From positions 1,379,001 to 1,443,000 of the forward strand of contig NZ_CP035107.1 in assembly GCF_004088395.1 (NCBI RefSeq): a stretch of DNA of 64,000 nt, given 5' to 3'. The stretch comes from Ornithobacterium rhinotracheale. Its GTDB lineage: Bacteria > Bacteroidota > Bacteroidia > Flavobacteriales > Weeksellaceae. Shown one piece after another: positions 25,545-35,343 of the stretch (position 1 is its first letter; each line of letters opens with the position of its first letter). Position numbers and translations under genes: made by a program. The notes beneath the pieces are model-generated. The model was not told the origin of the DNA. It did no database searches and saw only the letters and a program-made list of their open reading frames with translations.

Positions 25545-26729
25545 TCAGATTGTTTTTAAAATTTCATTGCAAAGTAAATTTCCGTAAATCATCATACGCG
25601 GAATGTGGAATGGGCCTTTGAATATATTGCCCTTTGCGGGCTGTGCTACACTACCATCGCGGTGCAAGTAGCCATACCATTCGCCGTATTTTTCATCGGG
25701 GAAATGCTTGTATGTCCATTCAGAAATTTGTTGGTGTCTTTGCAAATATTTTTCATCTCCGGTGGCTAGATAGGCATAGAGTGTGGCTATGATAGCCTCT
25801 GTTTGTGGCCACCAGAATTTCATATCTTGGGCGTAGTCTTGGCACGGCAGGTTTTTACAATCTCTAAAATTGATGATTCCGCCGTATTCTTTGTCCCAGC
25901 CCCAGTCCCAACTCCAGTCGAGAATTTTTAATCCTAAATCAGTCAGTTTTTTATCCCAATTTCGGTTTTTGGCTTCTTCGAGAATAAACCAAGCTGTTTC
26001 TATACAATGGCCTGGATTGATTAATCTTCCTGCGTTGGTATCAATAAATTCGCCGTTTTCGCCCACTACCTCGAGCAAGGCTTTAAATTCTGGTTTTAAA
26101 AAATCTCGCTCCAAAATTTTGATAGAATCATCTATTTGCTGATTCAGTGCATCATCTTGAATCGCTAAACGAATACGAGATGCGGTGTTGATGAGAATCA
26201 TAATGATTGAATGCCCTTTCATTGGCAAAGTATCGGTGTATTTAGGCTCGAGAATGCCGGGCGTGGTCAAGAATCTTTGCATTTCCTTGAACAAGTGCAA
26301 GGCTTTGTGCGCGTACTCTTCTTGCCCTGAGGCAATTGCGTATTCTGCGAATGCTATTGCTGCGAATGATTCGGAGAATACATAGCGGCGTTTTCTGAGT
26401 GGGCGGCCATCTTCGGTAACTTCAAAAAACATTCTGCCATCGGTATCAAAACAATGGTTTTCTAAAAATTCTACGCAAGTTTTAGAGGCAGCTAAGTATG
26501 CAGGATTTGGCTCAATCTGGTTGTATGCCATCGCTGCGATAAATCCGAAACGCCCTTGAAACCATACGGATTTTGTAGTATCCATCAAACTCCCATCTTG
26601 GTTAAGGCAAGTGTACAAGCCTCCGTGTTTTCGATCGATTCCGTTGTTTAGCCAAAAGGGCAAAATATCTCGTGTAAGTTGCTCTTTATAAGACTTTTGC
26701 CAATCGTTTAAATATTGTTTCGCATTCAT
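25545..26729 (-). CDS. N-acylglucosamine 2-epimerase (AGE) family
   Basis: AGE enzymes convert N-acetylmannosamine to N-acetylglucosamine. In Bacteroidota this follows cleavage of sialic acid by a lyase and precedes phosphorylation. The 394-residue protein is an alpha/alpha barrel with DRKHGGLYTCL, SVWFQGRFGF, RRYVFSESFAAIAFAEYA, NPGHCIETAWFILEEA, DYAQDMKFWWPQTEAI and GEWYGYLHRDG, all typical AGE segments including the active-site His residues. It is the first gene of the operon. Only a weak promoter (TTTC, 19 bases, TATCTTTA) is visible upstream. No nanA-like lyase is next to it. Confidence 0.92.
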   Translation of the reverse strand: MNAKQYLNDWQKSYKEQLTRDILPFWLNNGIDRKHGGLYTCLNQDGSLMDTTKSVWFQGRFGFIAAMAYNQIEPNPAYLAASKTCVEFLENHCFDTDGRMFFEVTEDGRPLRKRRYVFSESFAAIAFAEYAIASGQEEYAHKALHLFKEMQRFLTTPGILEPKYTDTLPMKGHSIIMILINTASRIRLAIQDDALNQQIDDSIKILERDFLKPEFKALLEVVGENGEFIDTNAGRLINPGHCIETAWFILEEAKNRNWDKKLTDLGLKILDWSWDWGWDKEYGGIINFRDCKNLPCQDYAQDMKFWWPQTEAIIATLYAYLATGDEKYLQRHQQISEWTYKHFPDEKYGEWYGYLHRDGSVAQPAKGNIFKGPFHIPRMMIYGNLLCNEILKTI

Positions 26730-26803
26730 TTCATGAAATTTTAATCGGGTAAAGATACATTTTTTTAATTTTTTATGAAATGATAAAATTCTTGTTTTTA
26801 AAT

Positions 26804-27658
26804 CTATTTTTTAATTTTTTCGCCACATACTTTGCAATATCTTGCATCTTTGTCATTATCATGATTTCCGCAACGATCGCAGATCAATACAAATGAACGA
26901 TATTTATAGCGATTGATCTCCGATGTTACAATTCCTGTAGGAACTGCAATGATACTATACCCGCAGAGCATCAAAACGACTGATAGGAATTGCCCCATTG
27001 GGGTAACTGGCGAAATGTCTCCATATCCTACCGTGGTAATTGTTACTACTGCCCAATAAATGCAAGTAGGGATATCGACAAAGCCATTTTCTCCGCCTTC
27101 GATTACATACATCAATGCGCCTACAATTACTACTAGAATGACAATAAAAATCATGAAAATATAGATTTTTCTTGAATTTTTCTTGAGTGCATCCATGATG
27201 AAGGCTCCATCATACATGTAATCCATTAGATTGAAAATCCTAAAGACTCGCAAGATTCTGAGTAATCGGATAATCATAAAGAATTTGGTCATTGGGAAAA
27301 TTAAGCTCAAAAAAAATGGCACAATCGATACAAAATCTATGATTCCCATAAAGCTGAAAATATAGCTCAACTTGTTGCGTACCACCCAAATACGCATAAT
27401 ATATTCTATACTGAAGAGAATAGAAATTATCCACTCTATGGTGAAGAATAATTCGTGGTATTTACTGTTTAGGCTATTGATGCTTTCTAAAACTACGGTG
27501 ATCGTACTGATGATGATTAAAATCAAAAGCGTGATGTCGAATAACTTACCGAGTGGCGTGTCTGAATAATATATGATTCTAAAGACATCCCACTTCCAAC
27601 CTCTTTCTGGGATTAAATTATGTTCTCTTAATTGTTTTCTCCTTCTTTGTATCATCAA
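26804..27658 (-). CDS. voltage-gated-type potassium channel with C-terminal zinc ribbon
   Basis: A 284-residue six-helix channel. Its S4-like helix has Arg at every third position (131, 134, 137, 140 in IIRLLRILRVFRIF), the pore filter is TTVGYGD (208-214), and S6 follows. A short zinc-ribbon tail has Cys260, Cys263, Cys275 and Cys278 (CDRCGN, YCKVCG). It should pass K+ across the inner membrane. The C-terminal ribbon replaces the RCK domain seen in many bacterial channels and could be a regulatory or folding module. No operon partner is evident. Confidence 0.9.
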   Translation of the reverse strand: MMIQRRRKQLREHNLIPERGWKWDVFRIIYYSDTPLGKLFDITLLILIIISTITVVLESINSLNSKYHELFFTIEWIISILFSIEYIMRIWVVRNKLSYIFSFMGIIDFVSIVPFFLSLIFPMTKFFMIIRLLRILRVFRIFNLMDYMYDGAFIMDALKKNSRKIYIFMIFIVILVVIVGALMYVIEGGENGFVDIPTCIYWAVVTITTVGYGDISPVTPMGQFLSVVLMLCGYSIIAVPTGIVTSEINRYKYRSFVLICDRCGNHDNDKDARYCKVCGEKIKK

Positions 27659-27731
27659 TTAAATGAATAAGATAAAAATACTAAGTATGCAAAGTACAAT
27701 AATTTATTTAAAATCCGTTTTTTTGTTTACG

Positions 27732-27760
27732 AAAAATGCAGAGAATCTAGTCCTCTGCAT
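27732..27760 (-). terminator. terminator of queH
   Basis: ATGCAGAG and CTCTGCAT arms with T5 on the minus strand, about 40 bases behind the queH stop. Confidence 0.75.
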
Positions 27761-27797
27761 CTTACATGTAATTAAAAAAAGTATCAAAATGATTTTT

Positions 27798-28457
27798 TTA
27801 GTCGTTGTCGTCGCCGTAATATTTTTCGCCGATTTTAATTCGCTCACGACCATTCTGAAGACGCCAGTGGTTGCTATCTCTAAGCGAGTATGCGCAGCCA
27901 CAATATTCTTGCATGTAGAATCTTTCTCGCTTGCTGATTTCGAGCATTCGGGCAGATCCTCCTTTTTTGCGCCAGTTGTGTGTCCAGTAAGTTATGCCTT
28001 CATATTTTTCGGCAGCACGCTCTCCACAATCATTGATTTGGGCAAAATTCTTCCATCTTGAAATCCCGAGCGAGCTTGTAATGGTATCGAAACCATTCTC
28101 ATACGCATACAAAGCGGTACGCTCAAATCGCATGTCAAAGCACATGGTGCAACGAATGCCTCGCTCTGGTTCAAACTCCATTCCGCGTGCACGCTCATAC
28201 CAATTGTCTACATCATAATCTGCATCAATAATTGGAATGTTATGCTTTTCGGCATAGCGAATGTTTTCATCTTTTCTTAAATCGTATTCCTTCTTTGGGT
28301 GAATATTGGGGTTATAAAAAAAGATGGTAAAATCGATGCCAGAAGCCATGATTGCCTCCATCACTTCGCCTGAGCAAGGGGCACAACATGAGTGCAAAAG
28401 CAATTTTTTTCCGCCATTTGGCAATACCAATTTATCTCGTTTCACGGTAGTGTTCAT
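27798..28457 (-). CDS. queH: epoxyqueuosine reductase QueH
   Basis: QueH (former DUF208) carries out the last step of queuosine synthesis in tRNA, replacing the unrelated QueG. The 219-residue protein has SCCAPCSGE near the N-terminus, a central CTMCFDMR and a late EYCGCAYS, the cysteines that hold the Fe-S cluster and partner metal, plus FYNPNIHP and [10 protein letters not shown]. It has an excellent promoter and its own terminator, so it is a single-gene unit. The element A2 lies just upstream of that promoter. Confidence 0.93.
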   Translation of the reverse strand: MNTTVKRDKLVLPNGGKKLLLHSCCAPCSGEVMEAIMASGIDFTIFFYNPNIHPKKEYDLRKDENIRYAEKHNIPIIDADYDVDNWYERARGMEFEPERGIRCTMCFDMRFERTALYAYENGFDTITSSLGISRWKNFAQINDCGERAAEKYEGITYWTHNWRKKGGSARMLEISKRERFYMQEYCGCAYSLRDSNHWRLQNGRERIKIGEKYYGDDND

Positions 28458-28481
28458 ACAATTTATTTAAAGCTTGGGCAC

Positions 28482-28512
28482 CAAATATACTACATTTGGA
28501 TAGATTGACAAA
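28482..28512 (-). promoter_or_regulatory. promoter of queH
   Basis: On the minus strand TTTG, 19 bases, then TATATTTG, a full match to the Bacteroidota consensus, 25 bases from the ATG. IS element A2 begins 31 bp upstream of its -33. Confidence 0.65.
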
Positions 28513-28542
28513 TTTTGGCCATTTCGCTTTAATTATAATTAA

Positions 28543-29451
28543 ACCCGTAGTGCATTATAAAAAAAGGTTGCCCATGAGCCTAAAGAAAAGTAAATTGCAT
28601 TGGTTACCAATCAAATACAATTATGAGCAACCTAGAGGCAAGTTACAATTTTATTTTGAATAAACTAATAGAAATTTCAGGAACTGAAAATTTCTATTTT
28701 AAACCAGTGAAACCAAAATTATCTGATATAGAGCTGATAAGCTTAATTATTTTAGCAGAATTTAAATCTATCGATTCTGAGTACCAGCTTTTTAGAGAGA
28801 TAAAAGGTTGGGCTATTGAATCTAAAATTGAAAGGAGTGTTTACAACAGAAGAAAACGAAAACTCTTCCCTTTTCTTGAAGAAATTAGGTGCAAAATGGT
28901 GAAAAAGTTCAATGATTTTGAAAACTATTTCTTGGTGGACAGCATGCCTTTAGAAGTGTGTAAATTATCCCGCTCTTCCAGAAGCAAAATCTGTAAAGAA
29001 AATAGCTTTTCAATGCCAAATAAAGGTTTTTGTGCTTCTCAAAATCTACACTTTTATGGTTACAAGCTACATGCGATCTGTTCTATTGCTGGTGTGTTCC
29101 AAAGTTTTGACTTATCTCCCGCCTCCGTTCACGACATTCATTATTTGAAAGACATAAAACTTCAAATTTCTGATTGCGTGTTACTTGGAGACAGGGGCTA
29201 TCTTTCTCAAACGGTTCAGCTTGACTTGTTCAATGAGGTGAAAATCCAGTTAGAAACCCCTAAAAGAAAAAATCAAAAAGATTACAAACCTCAGTTCTAT
29301 CCATTCAGAAAGTATAGAAAACGTATAGAAACTTTATTCTCGCAGTTGTGTGACCAATTTATGATACGGCGTAATTATGCCAAATCTTTTGAAGGATTCA
29401 AAACAAGAATATTGGCAAAAATTACCTCCTTGACTACTATTCAATATCTCA
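28543..29451 (+). mobile_element. IS982-family element A, copy 2, 3'-truncated
   Basis: Begins with the intact left inverted repeat ACCCGTAGTGCATTAT and matches copy 1 until shortly before the end of the transposase gene. There its last 70-80 bp, including the right repeat, are missing and a second, degenerate element starts. The target TAATTAA flanks the pair as a whole (28536-28542 and 29705-29711), not this copy alone. Confidence 0.88.
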
Positions 29452-29459
29452 ACCCGTAG
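28623..29459 (+). pseudogene. IS982 transposase (element A), C-terminally truncated
   Basis: Identical in sequence to the transposase at 12298 except for one clear residue, until residue 277. The frame then runs into the inverted repeat of the adjoining element and stops after one more codon (LNP). About 17 C-terminal residues are lost. All three DDE residues remain, so residual activity cannot be excluded, but the right end needed for transposition is gone. Confidence 0.85.
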
Positions 29460-29704
29460 TGCATTATCCAAATGAGATTAATTTATTGTGATATTGAATG
29501 ATAATCAGGAAGATCATTTTCGCCAATATTCCCAAAGAAAGGAAAAATTTTCGTTTTCTTCGCTGCAAACGAGCCTTTCAATTTTAGATAAAAATAAAAT
29601 TGCAACTTGTCCCTAGGCGGCTTGTAATTTTATTTAATTGAAAACCAGTAAAATTCACTATTCTTCCGTCACATGAGCAACCTTTTTTATAATGCACTAC
29701 GGGT
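29452..29704 (-). mobile_element. 253-bp internally deleted, MITE-like derivative of element A
   Basis: Both 16-bp ends of element A are present (ACCCGTAGTGCATTAT and its complement), but only short diverged pieces of the interior remain. One piece near the left end corresponds to the 3' end of the transposase gene and one near the right end to its 5' part. No frame is left. Divergence from the intact copies is much higher than between those copies, so this is an older relic. It lies in inverted orientation to copy 2. Confidence 0.8.
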
Positions 29705-29768
29705 TAATTAAATCATAATTTAAAAATATGCTTAAAATTGAATTTTAAACTGCAAAAAATCTTTAAAC

Positions 29769-29802
29769 AAAAAAATCGCAGATAGCAATATACCTGCGAT
29801 TT
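29769..29802 (-). terminator. terminator of the poxB-like gene
   Basis: AAATCGCAG and CTGCGATTT arms (29773-29781 and 29794-29802), followed on the minus strand by further T. Confidence 0.75.
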
Positions 29803-29824
29803 AATTTTTCAATTTATTTTAAAC

Positions 29825-31567
29825 TTAAAACAATTCAGTTAAGTGCTTGATATTACTACTAATGGATTGTTCTATATCTCCAAATTTGCCTTCGGCAAGT
29901 TTTTTAAACATCGAAGTGGTAAATCCTTTCATCTGCTGCAATGTGATGTGTGGTGGCATTGCCAGCGAGTTTGGATTGGTGTAAATGTTTACCAATGCAG
30001 GACCATCATGCTCAAATGCTTCTTTAATGGCTGATTCCACCTCGCTTGTCTTGTGAACAGCAATTCCTTTCATGCCCATTAATTCCCCGATTTTATCGAA
30101 TTCTGGATTCACCATATCGGTTTGCCAGTCTACATAACCTGCTACTTGCATTTCGAGTTTCACCATTCCCAAACTTCTGTTATTGAAAACGATAATTTTT
30201 ATCGGCAATTTGTATTGCATTATGGTTGCCAAGTCGCCTAAAAGCATAGATATTCCTCCATCGCCACACATGGCAACCACTTGGCGATGTGGTGCTGCTC
30301 CTGCCGCCCCAATTGCCATAGGCATTGCATTTGCCATAGAACCATGATTGAAGGAACCTGTTAAATATCTTCCCCTTCTACCTTTGATAAATCTAGCCGC
30401 CCAAACAGATGTCATTCCCGTATCTACGGTGAAAATCGCATCATCTTCGGCTAATTCATTGATGACATGTGCCACATATTCTGGTTGAATTTCGTCGGTT
30501 TTGGTAGAATCTTCTTTTACAAATCTTTCCAAAGCATCTTCGGACTCTTTGTATTCTTTTTGCATTTTTTTCAAAAACTCATCGCTGTCATTGCCTTTTA
30601 ATTTTGGCAACAAGGCATTGATGGTATCTTTGATATCTCCTGCCAATCCGATGTCTACCTTGGCACGACGACCAATTCTGCTTGGTTTTTCATCAATTTG
30701 AACGATTTTGATTTTCTGTGGCAAAAATTCTGCATAAGGAAAATCGGTTCCGAGCATAACTAAAACATCGGCATCGTTACAAGTTAAATACCCAGAACGG
30801 TGCCCTAGCAATCCATTCAACCCCGTAGCATAAGGATTGTCCACTCGATCAAAGAAAATTTTACCTCTAAACGAGTAAGCCATTGGTGCTTTTAGCTTTT
30901 CGGCTAGTGCCATGACTTCTGGCACTGCATAGCGACAACCATGCCAACAATAAAGAGAGATTTTCTTGTTTTGGTTTAAAAGTTCTGCCAAAGTGTCCAA
31001 TTGCGCATCGCTAGGGAGATAAACGCTTTCTGTTTTATAATTTTTCTGAGAAGTAATGATGTCATTTGCCTCTGCAGCAGCCACATCCCCTGGCAACCCA
31101 ACTACGGCAACGCCCTTTTGCTCGATGGCTGCCTGAATAGCGTGTTGCATCATATGCGGGAATTGCGTAGGCGTATTAGCCACATATACATATTTGCTAC
31201 AATCTTGGAACAAATAAAATGGATTGGTTTCTTGGAAATATTCCTACCCAAATTTATTGGACGGGCAAGTACTTGCAATGGCAATTACAGGGTTTCCTGC
31301 ACGATTGGCATCATACAATCCATTGATTAAATGCACATGCCCAGGACCCGAACTCCCCATACAGCACCCAATCCCGTTGAGCTCGGCATCCATCGAAGCG
31401 GCATAAGCTCCTGCTTCCTCGTGGCGCACATGCACCCACTCTAGTCTGCCATCGTTTCTGATGGCATCGTTTACGGGATTTAAACTATCTCCCGTGATTC
31501 CATAAACTCTTTTTACGCCTGCTTCCAAAAGCATTTCTACTAATTGATCTGCTACTCTTTTAGCCAT
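29825..31567 (-). pseudogene. poxB: thiamine-diphosphate-dependent pyruvate oxidase/dehydrogenase (PoxB-like) with an in-frame amber codon
   Basis: The full frame would give 580 residues of a PoxB-type enzyme that oxidatively decarboxylates pyruvate. The N-terminal ThDP-binding domain has RHEEAGAYAASMDAEL with the catalytic Glu. The middle domain has VLVMLGTDFPYAEF. The C-terminal domain has GDGGISMLLGDLATIMQYKLP and NNRSLGMVK. A TAG at 31244-31246 follows residue 107 (SNKFG), and the same frame continues at once with EYFQETNPF. This is a single nonsense change, not a frameshift. The gene is otherwise undamaged, so the mutation is recent, or the codon is read through at low level, or it is a sequencing error. 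Confidence 0.85.
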
Positions 31568-31710
31568 AATTTTATTGTTTGAGATTTTCTTATTGAAAAT
31601 CGCTCAAAAATTAAGCCAGAGTATTGCAATAGCCTTGGAATTTCTTAGAAATCTTTTAACGGATTAGATTTTATACTTTGCTTAATTAGAAATAATTAAA
31701 ATTTGATTTT

Positions 31711-33840
31711 TTAATCCACATGCTCCACCTTCAATAAGTCTAAACTTTCGTGAAAAAGATCTTTGGAAATTCTCGCTACATTGTAGATGAAAATATAGTT
31801 TTTGTGCGTTGTTGAATTTTTAAGTACTTGCAATTCATCTACCAATTTATCGCATTCGGCAAGCTCTTGTGTATAGTCCACTTCTGGATTTTTCCATAGG
31901 CTTAAAATCTGATCGAGCGTTTCAGACACACGAATGCAGTAAAACAACTCTTCCGAGGACACAAAATCTTTTGTTTTATGTACGCCAAATGCCGAAATAT
32001 ACGAAAGCAAGGTATGGTTTAAATAAGTTAAATTTCGTGCCGTTGCAATCATTTTTTGTTTGCTTTTGGGCTCGAGTTTCATTCCTTTCCAAGCGTTGGT
32101 AAGCGTGTTATCTGCTCGGTGCGCACTACGCTGATTGTGTAAATAAGTCGTATTTCCTACGCCGATATCGTACACAGATTCAAAATAGCGTTTGTTTTTA
32201 AGCAAAGCATTTTTCAAGATTCCGTTGAGCTGCTTGTATTGCCAATCTGGCCAAAGGAATCTCACAGCACAATAAGCCAATAATGCTCCGATGAGCGTAT
32301 CGATCAAGCGTGGTGCCATAACAAGCAATCCTTTGTTAGACTGAATGTTGAACGCCTCCAACACAAAAATCGTAATAAAAATTACCGCAATGGTGTAATT
32401 TTTCTTTAAATAATAATTAAATGAATAAATCGAAATCAACAACACAATGACTTGCCCCGCCGCAGTAGGGATTAAATTCGCAATCAACACTCCCACAATC
32501 ACGCCCAAGAAAGTCCCAAGCACACGATACAAAATTCGCTGACGAGTGGCGTTGTAGGTTTGCTGACAAACGATGAGCGAGGTGAGCAAAATCCAAGCAC
32601 CTTTATCAATATTAAATAAATACATTATGGCGTAGCCCACTACAAAACAAAGGCTGATGCGCACGGCAAATCTGAAACGCGAATTGCTCGGATTCAGCAA
32701 TTGCGAAATACTTGGCTTTTCGGTTGAGATTTTTTGGTTCACCGCGCGTTGCTGTTCCTCGATTGGTAACTCGTCGATGTGTTTTAAAATATAATTAATT
32801 TCATTTAAGTTTTTAAACAAAAGACGCAACGCCTTATTTTCTGAATCCTTAGAATAATGCGCCATTAAATCTCGCATGGCACTTGCCGTCCAGTCCAGAC
32901 TTATCGGGTGCTGATACACTGAATTAGACAACAAACTTTGTGCGTACAAATGTAGCGCATTGGCAATCTCTTTCATCATCTGCCCCAGCCCTTGAATCAG
33001 CTCTTTGTTCGGTGCCTCTTTAGATAAAACATCATACTGGTCGTGGCTCGAAGTCGCACGCTCGTGCAACATTTGCAGCATATACCATTTTTGATAAAAA
33101 ACATCGATTCGATGCATAGATTCCGCCGAAGACTCGTTGGTAAAGCTGTATAAATCTTTTTTGATTTGCTCAATTTGCTGAAAAACCTCAATGTTTAACA
33201 ACGCCAATTCGTTACGAATTTTCTCTTGATCTTCAGGCAAACTCGGAAATAATTTAGATTTAATATTAAAATATTCGGCGAGTTTTTCATAGCCAAATGC
33301 TACTTGCTCTTGAAGGATTCTCCAAGGTTTTTGATATAATAAAAACAATGAAACTGCACTATAAAACGCACCTCCTAAAAAGAAAAATATGGGCTGATAA
33401 TAAAATGGCTTATGTGCTCCCGTACCGAGCATGGTATAAGTAATAATGAGCAATCCACCAAAGGTAACTCCCTGAAAGCGTGCATCTCTCCCCCCTAGCA
33501 AAGTGAGCCAGAAAGTGGTAATCCCAATCCCGATGATGAAGAGCCACGGAATGTTTATCGTGAGCTCTACAAAAAGACTGAGAATCGGTAATAGAATAAT
33601 AGATGATAAAAGCGATTTTAATCTCCCGCGCGGGTGTACATCGGTCTCGGCAAGCGATGTTGCCACAATCCCAAGTCCCAAAGTGGTAGCGATAAACGCA
33701 TCTCCAAAAATCTTAACAGGCACGAGCAAAACAGCGATACACAAGGTAACTTTGAGCGCCCATAATTTATTTGGTACTTTGATGAAATTTTCAATCCAAT
33801 AGCGATTGAATTGGTTTCTGAGAGATTGAATATAGCTCAT
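31711..33840 (-). CDS. FUSC/YccS-family inner-membrane protein
   Basis: A 709-residue protein with two blocks of hydrophobic helices (about 20-190 and 390-520), each followed by a long soluble helical region (about 190-370 and 540-709). This is the layout of the YccS/YhfK/FUSC-like proteins, proposed to be aromatic-acid or fusaric-acid type exporters. The second block has FAVRISLCFVVGYAIMYLF and RVLGTFLGVIVGVLIA, typical of the FUSC region. I start it at the ATG at 33840 (MSYIQSLRNQF). The in-frame TTG 21 bases upstream is less likely. Substrate is unknown. Confidence 0.85.
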   Translation of the reverse strand: MSYIQSLRNQFNRYWIENFIKVPNKLWALKVTLCIAVLLVPVKIFGDAFIATTLGLGIVATSLAETDVHPRGRLKSLLSSIILLPILSLFVELTINIPWLFIIGIGITTFWLTLLGGRDARFQGVTFGGLLIITYTMLGTGAHKPFYYQPIFFFLGGAFYSAVSLFLLYQKPWRILQEQVAFGYEKLAEYFNIKSKLFPSLPEDQEKIRNELALLNIEVFQQIEQIKKDLYSFTNESSAESMHRIDVFYQKWYMLQMLHERATSSHDQYDVLSKEAPNKELIQGLGQMMKEIANALHLYAQSLLSNSVYQHPISLDWTASAMRDLMAHYSKDSENKALRLLFKNLNEINYILKHIDELPIEEQQRAVNQKISTEKPSISQLLNPSNSRFRFAVRISLCFVVGYAIMYLFNIDKGAWILLTSLIVCQQTYNATRQRILYRVLGTFLGVIVGVLIANLIPTAAGQVIVLLISIYSFNYYLKKNYTIAVIFITIFVLEAFNIQSNKGLLVMAPRLIDTLIGALLAYCAVRFLWPDWQYKQLNGILKNALLKNKRYFESVYDIGVGNTTYLHNQRSAHRADNTLTNAWKGMKLEPKSKQKMIATARNLTYLNHTLLSYISAFGVHKTKDFVSSEELFYCIRVSETLDQILSLWKNPEVDYTQELAECDKLVDELQVLKNSTTHKNYIFIYNVARISKDLFHESLDLLKVEHVD

Positions 33841-33944
33841 AGCATCGTTATTTGGGGGCAAAATTACGCATAATCCTCAATATGCGCTAAAAGATTACCG
33901 AAATGTTTTTATTTTGAAGACAATTACATTTACCCAAATTCCAT

Positions 33945-33977
33945 AAAAAAAGGATTTTCGCCCTTTGACGAAAATCC
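33945..33977 (-). terminator. terminator of the ubiE-led unit
   Basis: GGATTTTCG and CGAAAATCC arms (33952-33960 and 33969-33977) with T7 on the minus strand, 39 bases after the ubiE stop. Confidence 0.85.
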
Positions 33978-34015
33978 CTTAAATTCCTATTTTTTAGCTA
34001 AAAAACTAAATTATC

Positions 34016-34744
34016 CTATTTTTCGCATTCATAAATGGTAGCAATCCCCGCCGTAAGTTGCGTAGCTTTCACATTTTTGCAGCCAATGCCTTCCATGATT
34101 TTGCACATTTCTTCACCATACGGGAACGCCATTACCGATTCGGGCAAGTAAGTATATGCTCGTGGGTCTTTGGAGAAAATTCTTCCCACAAGCGGTAAAA
34201 TTTTGAATGAATAAAAATGATACAATTGCTTCATCGGAAATTTCTGTGGCTGAGAAAATTCGAGAATTACAATTTTTCCGCCTGGGCGCAAAACGCGTAA
34301 AAATTCCAATAAGCCTTTTTCTAAATTCTCAAAATTACGCACACCAAACGAAGCCGTCACCACATCAAAACTCGCTTCTTCAAACGGCATATTTTCGGCA
34401 TCTCCTTGAATCATTTGAATTTGATTTTCAAGCCCCTCGGCTTTCACTTTTTTTCTACCATAAGAGAGCATACCTTCAGACAAGTCATAACCTGTGATTT
34501 TGACATCTTCGATTTTTTTAGCTAAAGTAATTGCTAAATCTCCCGTACCCGTTGCTACATCTAGAATTTTGCTGGGCTCTGTTTTTTGAATGATTTTCAC
34601 GACTTTATTACGCCATAAAACATCAATTCTAGCAGAAAGCAATCGGTTAAGAAAATCATACTTAGGCGAAACATTGTCAAACATTTCTTGGACCTCAGTT
34701 TTCTTACTCTTTTGGGTATTATAGGGTTTTATTTCTTTAGACAT
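34016..34744 (-). CDS. menG: demethylmenaquinone methyltransferase
   Basis: A class I SAM-dependent methyltransferase of 242 residues (UbiE/MenG/COQ5 family) with [20 protein letters not shown], the SAM site [29 protein letters not shown] and [15 protein letters not shown]. It methylates demethylmenaquinone as the last step of menaquinone synthesis. UbiE is the alternative name, but Bacteroidota use menaquinone. The next gene upstream ends 8 bases before it, so it is the last of a probable operon. Confidence 0.94.
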   Translation of the reverse strand: MSKEIKPYNTQKSKKTEVQEMFDNVSPKYDFLNRLLSARIDVLWRNKVVKIIQKTEPSKILDVATGTGDLAITLAKKIEDVKITGYDLSEGMLSYGRKKVKAEGLENQIQMIQGDAENMPFEEASFDVVTASFGVRNFENLEKGLLEFLRVLRPGGKIVILEFSQPQKFPMKQLYHFYSFKILPLVGRIFSKDPRAYTYLPESVMAFPYGEEMCKIMEGIGCKNVKATQLTAGIATIYECEK

Positions 34745-34752
34745 AGTTGTGT

Positions 34753-35304
34753 TTATTCAAAATTTTGGAAATAGTATTGTTTAAAATCGTCTTTTCTAAA
34801 TATTTTTCTTCTAAGTTTATGATTCTCAGATTTTTTAGTCACTCTAGGAAACTTCTCGTTTAAGTTATAATAAAAATCATCGATATAGGCGGCACTATCG
34901 ATTCGGATATCTCCGTGATAAACTTTATTTTGATATTTATGCACATTTTGCTCAAAAACGGAATCTACATTTACCTTAACGCCATACGGCAAACCGAAAA
35001 TAAAATATGCTGATTTTGTAGGATTTAACACACCTCTTGGCGTTTTCACCGAAAAGTTTATCTCTTGCTTATTAGGTGTAATCATTCGGTGAGCTCCTTT
35101 TTTAAGATTGATTAAAACTTGCTGTTCTGGTGCCACAATATACGGCTTATCATCTATCGAAACTTGAATGGTTTCAGTCGTGGGATTATCCAAAATATAG
35201 TAGTTTTTCTTTTGAAGAAAACTAAAATAAAACCATAAGCTCCCCACGGTTGCCACAATGGCAACGATAAAGCCAATAAGATTTGGGCTGATTTTCTTTT
35301 TCAT
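34753..35304 (-). CDS. membrane-anchored protein of unknown function
   Basis: A 183-residue protein with a short cytoplasmic basic N-terminus (MKKKISPN), one transmembrane segment ([21 protein letters not shown]) and an extracytoplasmic part rich in beta strands. That part begins [26 protein letters not shown], which resembles small carboxypeptidase-like or PEGA-type folds. The C-terminus is very basic. The ATG at 35304 is preferred to a TTG 24 bases upstream. It lies between a peptide-binding lipoprotein and menG on the same strand. No family was recognised. Confidence 0.7.
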   Translation of the reverse strand: MKKKISPNLIGFIVAIVATVGSLWFYFSFLQKKNYYILDNPTTETIQVSIDDKPYIVAPEQQVLINLKKGAHRMITPNKQEINFSVKTPRGVLNPTKSAYFIFGLPYGVKVNVDSVFEQNVHKYQNKVYHGDIRIDSAAYIDDFYYNLNEKFPRVTKKSENHKLRRKIFRKDDFKQYYFQNFE

Positions 35305-35343
35305 AGATGAATGATAGCTTTTACGCAAATGTATGATATTTTT

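Noticed and set aside
31224-31406. Frameshift in the poxB-like gene
   Set aside because: The frame is the same before and after the break; the lesion is a TAG codon only.
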